From: Sphingomonas bisphenolicum
GTDB taxonomy: Bacteria; Pseudomonadota; Alphaproteobacteria; Sphingomonadales; Sphingomonadaceae
NCBI RefSeq assembly: GCF_024349785.1
Contig: NZ_AP018818.1
Location: forward strand, 1-64,000
Length of the DNA: 64,000 bases
Reading direction: 5' to 3'
Both the position numbers and the translations under genes were made by a program. Below the pieces are notes generated by a model, which was not told the DNA's origin, did no database searches, and saw only the letters and a list, made by a program, of their open reading frames with translations. Positions 62,064 through 64,000 of this stretch are shown one piece after another (positions within the stretch are counted from its first letter, which is position 1; the number at the start of each line of letters is the position of its first letter).

Positions 62064-62696
62064 TCATCCTTTCTTATGGTCGCTATGGTGTCCGGCGATC
62101 TGTAAAGCCCAGTCGCACAAACGATCCGGCGCGCTGTTCCAGATCGTCAGCCACTCCGCGGTGGCGGGAATGATAAGGGTGCTCAGTTGCAGGCGAACCA
62201 TCGTGTCGCAAAACGCATCGCGGTTGATTCGATGACCAATGAGGTTATCGAAATGATCGAACACGGGTTCGAGCGCATGCTGGACAGCGGCTTTATGCCG
62301 GCCGAAATGGCTGCGCAGGAAATTGAGATGGAAGGCGGGTTCGACCTCGAAAATGCCTTCGGGCGAGCGCTCGATCGTGAAGCGGCCGTAAAAGCGCATC
62401 ACCGCGCGGAAGCGCTCGATCGGTTCGGCAATGCCTTCGCCCGATTCCACAATGCCCTTTTCGAAACTGCTGCACACATATTCGCTGAAGGCCGCCAGCA
62501 CTTCCTCCTTGGAGGCGAAGTAACGGTAGAGCGTACCGCGCGACACGCCACTGCTCTCGCTGATGTCGCTCATCGACAGTCGGCGCGCACCGATGGAATT
62601 GATCGCGCGCAACGTGCCGTCCATGATCTTCTGGACGCTGCCCGACTGATCCGTGGCGGCAATTTCGTTCCAGTCGGCGTGCGGCATCAGCTTCAT
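62064..62696 (-). CDS. TetR-family transcriptional regulator
   Basis: 210-aa regulator with a classical TetR helix-turn-helix (ARRLSMSDISESSGVSRGTLYRYFASKEEVL) and a ligand-binding half. Its ATG overlaps the stop of the SDR upstream (ATGA, 62693-62696), so it is translated with it. It may control this operon. No operator palindrome is visible within the window because the operon's promoter lies beyond 64000. Confidence 0.93.
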   Translation of the reverse strand: MKLMPHADWNEIAATDQSGSVQKIMDGTLRAINSIGARRLSMSDISESSGVSRGTLYRYFASKEEVLAAFSEYVCSSFEKGIVESGEGIAEPIERFRAVMRFYGRFTIERSPEGIFEVEPAFHLNFLRSHFGRHKAAVQHALEPVFDHFDNLIGHRINRDAFCDTMVRLQLSTLIIPATAEWLTIWNSAPDRLCDWALQIAGHHSDHKKG

Positions 62697-63505
62697 GTCT
62701 GGGCTTCCATTTCTGCCAGATTATGCGGAACGCTTACATAGCCCGGCAGATGCTGACCGCCATCCACATTGATCAGCTCGCCATTGACGAAGCGCGACAT
62801 CTCCGACGCCAGGAACAGGACGACGGGGCCAATGTCCTTCTCCGGATCGCCCGCGCGCTTGAGCGGATTGCTGGCGGTCGCCATTTCGAGAAAGCCGGGA
62901 ACGTTTTCGGCGAGTTCCGCGAACACCTGTCCCATGCCGGTCGGTGCGATGGCGTTGGTGCGGATGTTGAAGCGGCCCCATTCGACCGCCGCGGTCCGGG
63001 TCAGCCCCAGGATTGCGCCCTTGTTCATATTATAATCGGCGTGGAGCCAGGCGCCGGTCTGGGCGTCGATCGAATAGAAGTTGATGATCGAACCGCCGCC
63101 GCGCGCCTTCATATGCGGGAAGGCGGCGCGCATGGCCCACCAGCTGCCCCAGGTACCGATCTCGAGCGTCCGCTGGAGCATCTCGTCCGTCTTCTGTTCG
63201 AGGAGGACGTTGGGCGAAAGCTGAGAGGCATTGTTGACCAATATGTCCAGCCCGCCAAATTCGCCGACGGCGCGCTCGATCATCGCCTCCACTTCGGTCT
63301 TGACGCCCATGTCCGCGGACATGCCGACGGCGCGGACGCCGAAGCTGTGCGTGATGTCCGCCGCGACCGCTTCAGCGGCAGCGCCATCCCGGCCTGTAAT
63401 CAGGAGATGGGCGCCTGCCTCGGCAAGGCAGCGGGAAATACCGTAACCCAGCCCCTTTGCGCCGCCCGTGACGATTGCGACCTTGTCCTTCACCAATCCC
63501 GTCAC
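62693..63505 (-). CDS. SDR family oxidoreductase
   Basis: 270-aa short-chain dehydrogenase: VTGGAKGLGYGISRCL, NNASQLS, FYSIDAQTGAWLHADYNMNKGAI (Ser/Tyr/Lys) and NGELINVDGGQHLPGY. I place the start at the GTG at 63505 because AGGAG stands 7 bases upstream and it overlaps the preceding stop (GTGA); the open frame reaching 63565 lacks a ribosome site. Between the reductase and TetR genes in one operon. Confidence 0.9.
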   Translation of the reverse strand: MTGLVKDKVAIVTGGAKGLGYGISRCLAEAGAHLLITGRDGAAAEAVAADITHSFGVRAVGMSADMGVKTEVEAMIERAVGEFGGLDILVNNASQLSPNVLLEQKTDEMLQRTLEIGTWGSWWAMRAAFPHMKARGGGSIINFYSIDAQTGAWLHADYNMNKGAILGLTRTAAVEWGRFNIRTNAIAPTGMGQVFAELAENVPGFLEMATASNPLKRAGDPEKDIGPVVLFLASEMSRFVNGELINVDGGQHLPGYVSVPHNLAEMEAQT

Positions 63506-64000
63506 GCCACTACTCCTGTCATCTGCTCGCTCAGGGCACGGTCCATGTCCATGCGGTCCTGGCAATAGTCTTTCGTGAAAACATAGCCGCGGATCGCCCC
63601 GTCGGCGTCGTGATAATGATATTTCAGCCCGCGCTCGTCATTGGCGACTTCCTGCCATTGCCCGTCTACGCCGACAGGCGCGGGCAGCAGGACGACGGGA
63701 TAGGCGGTGGTCTTCACCTGCACCGACAGCGGCGGAAAGCGGATATCCGTCGGCGTGCCCAGCGCGCTGGGCGCGATGGCGCGGGCGGCCGCCATGATCG
63801 GGGTGACATAGGCCGCCAACCCCTGCGGATATTCGGCGCAATCGCCGATCGCATAGATGGCGGGATCGCTGGTGCGGCCGGTCTGGTCGACCTTGATGCC
63901 GCGCGCGACCTCCAGCCCGGCCTCCTGCGCAAGCGCGATGTGCGGGCGCAGGCCCACGGCGGACAGGACCGCCGCCGCCTCGATCACCAGGCCGTCGTCC
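63502..64000 (-). CDS. FAD-dependent rubredoxin/ferredoxin-type reductase, 5' part outside window
   Basis: C-terminal 165 codons of a pyridine-nucleotide-disulfide-type oxidoreductase: DPAIYAIGDCAEYPQGLAAYVTPIMAAARAIA (FAD-binding GD motif) and VQVKTTAYPVVLLPAPVGVDGQW, which resembles the C-terminal rubredoxin-binding domain of rubredoxin-NAD+ reductases. It could supply electrons to the oxygenases of the region, but its partner gene is not seen. Stop at 63502 overlaps the SDR start. Confidence 0.85.
   Translation of the reverse strand, partial: DDGLVIEAAAVLSAVGLRPHIALAQEAGLEVARGIKVDQTGRTSDPAIYAIGDCAEYPQGLAAYVTPIMAAARAIAPSALGTPTDIRFPPLSVQVKTTAYPVVLLPAPVGVDGQWQEVANDERGLKYHYHDADGAIRGYVFTKDYCQDRMDMDRALSEQMTGVVA

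Noticed and set aside
1..64000. tRNA, rRNA, CRISPR, insertion sequences, phage genes
   Set aside because: I looked for tRNA cloverleaf and T-loop patterns, direct-repeat arrays, transposase-like proteins and integrases and saw none that could be supported.

Overview
The window is dense, GC-rich alphaproteobacterial DNA, most likely chromosome or large replicon of a sphingomonad (Sphingobium/Novosphingobium type). This rests on two TonB-dependent receptors with the sphingomonad-style 'VVTARR' plug start, a fused single-chain pntA next to pntB, and a very long run of short-chain dehydrogenases, acyl-CoA-dehydrogenase-like flavoproteins, Rieske and P450 oxygenases, DUF1214 and APH-fold phosphotransferases. 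I saw no rRNA, tRNA, CRISPR, insertion sequence or phage gene.

Layout. 1-774: the 5' part of an exported alpha/beta hydrolase gene. 1127-4167: pntAB transhydrogenase. 4553-8732: AraC regulator, sulfotransferase, DUF1214 protein, SDR. 8742-12856 (minus): SMP-30-like lactonase, GMC oxidoreductase, aldehyde dehydrogenase. 13196-22894: uptake block of two TonB receptors, a phosphotransferase, a small protein, an MFS carrier and a second AraC regulator. 23052-31542: two LuxE-LuxC-like acid-reduction modules pointing at each other, with an amidohydrolase and an aldo/keto reductase in the middle. 31761-35572: SnoaL/LEH-like protein, luciferase-like monooxygenase, SABATH-type carboxyl methyltransferase, SDR, second SnoaL/LEH-like protein. 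35578-37130 (minus): orphan NorE/NorF-like membrane proteins. 37278-43662: third SnoaL, phosphotransferase, SDRs, a dimeric-barrel protein, GST, VOC protein. 43678-52195: EcKL-like phosphotransferases, Rieske oxygenase, epoxide hydrolase, FAD oxidoreductase, SDR. 52420-58580: flavin monooxygenase, SnoaL, TetR, GntR, acyl-CoA dehydrogenase, P450. 58624-64000 (minus): reductase, TetR, SDR, flavin monooxygenase, zinc-less MDR, gamma-carbonic-anhydrase-like protein and a nitroreductase.

Working model (inference): this is an accessory catabolic island for one or a few hydrophobic, probably isoprenoid-like or alicyclic substrates. They would enter through the TonB receptors and MFS carrier, be hydroxylated or epoxidised (P450, Rieske, flavin and LLM oxygenases), opened by epoxide hydrolases, oxidised by SDR/GMC/ALDH enzymes, and handled as acids by acyl-CoA dehydrogenases, the LuxEC-like reductases and a carboxyl methyltransferase. 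Phosphorylation (five kinase-like proteins) and sulfation (one sulfotransferase) are unexpected additions. The most unusual parts are the paired LuxEC-like modules and the bacterial SABATH enzyme beside a luciferase-like monooxygenase. Regulation is local: two AraC, two TetR and one GntR protein, with a clear 30-bp palindrome at 52364-52393.
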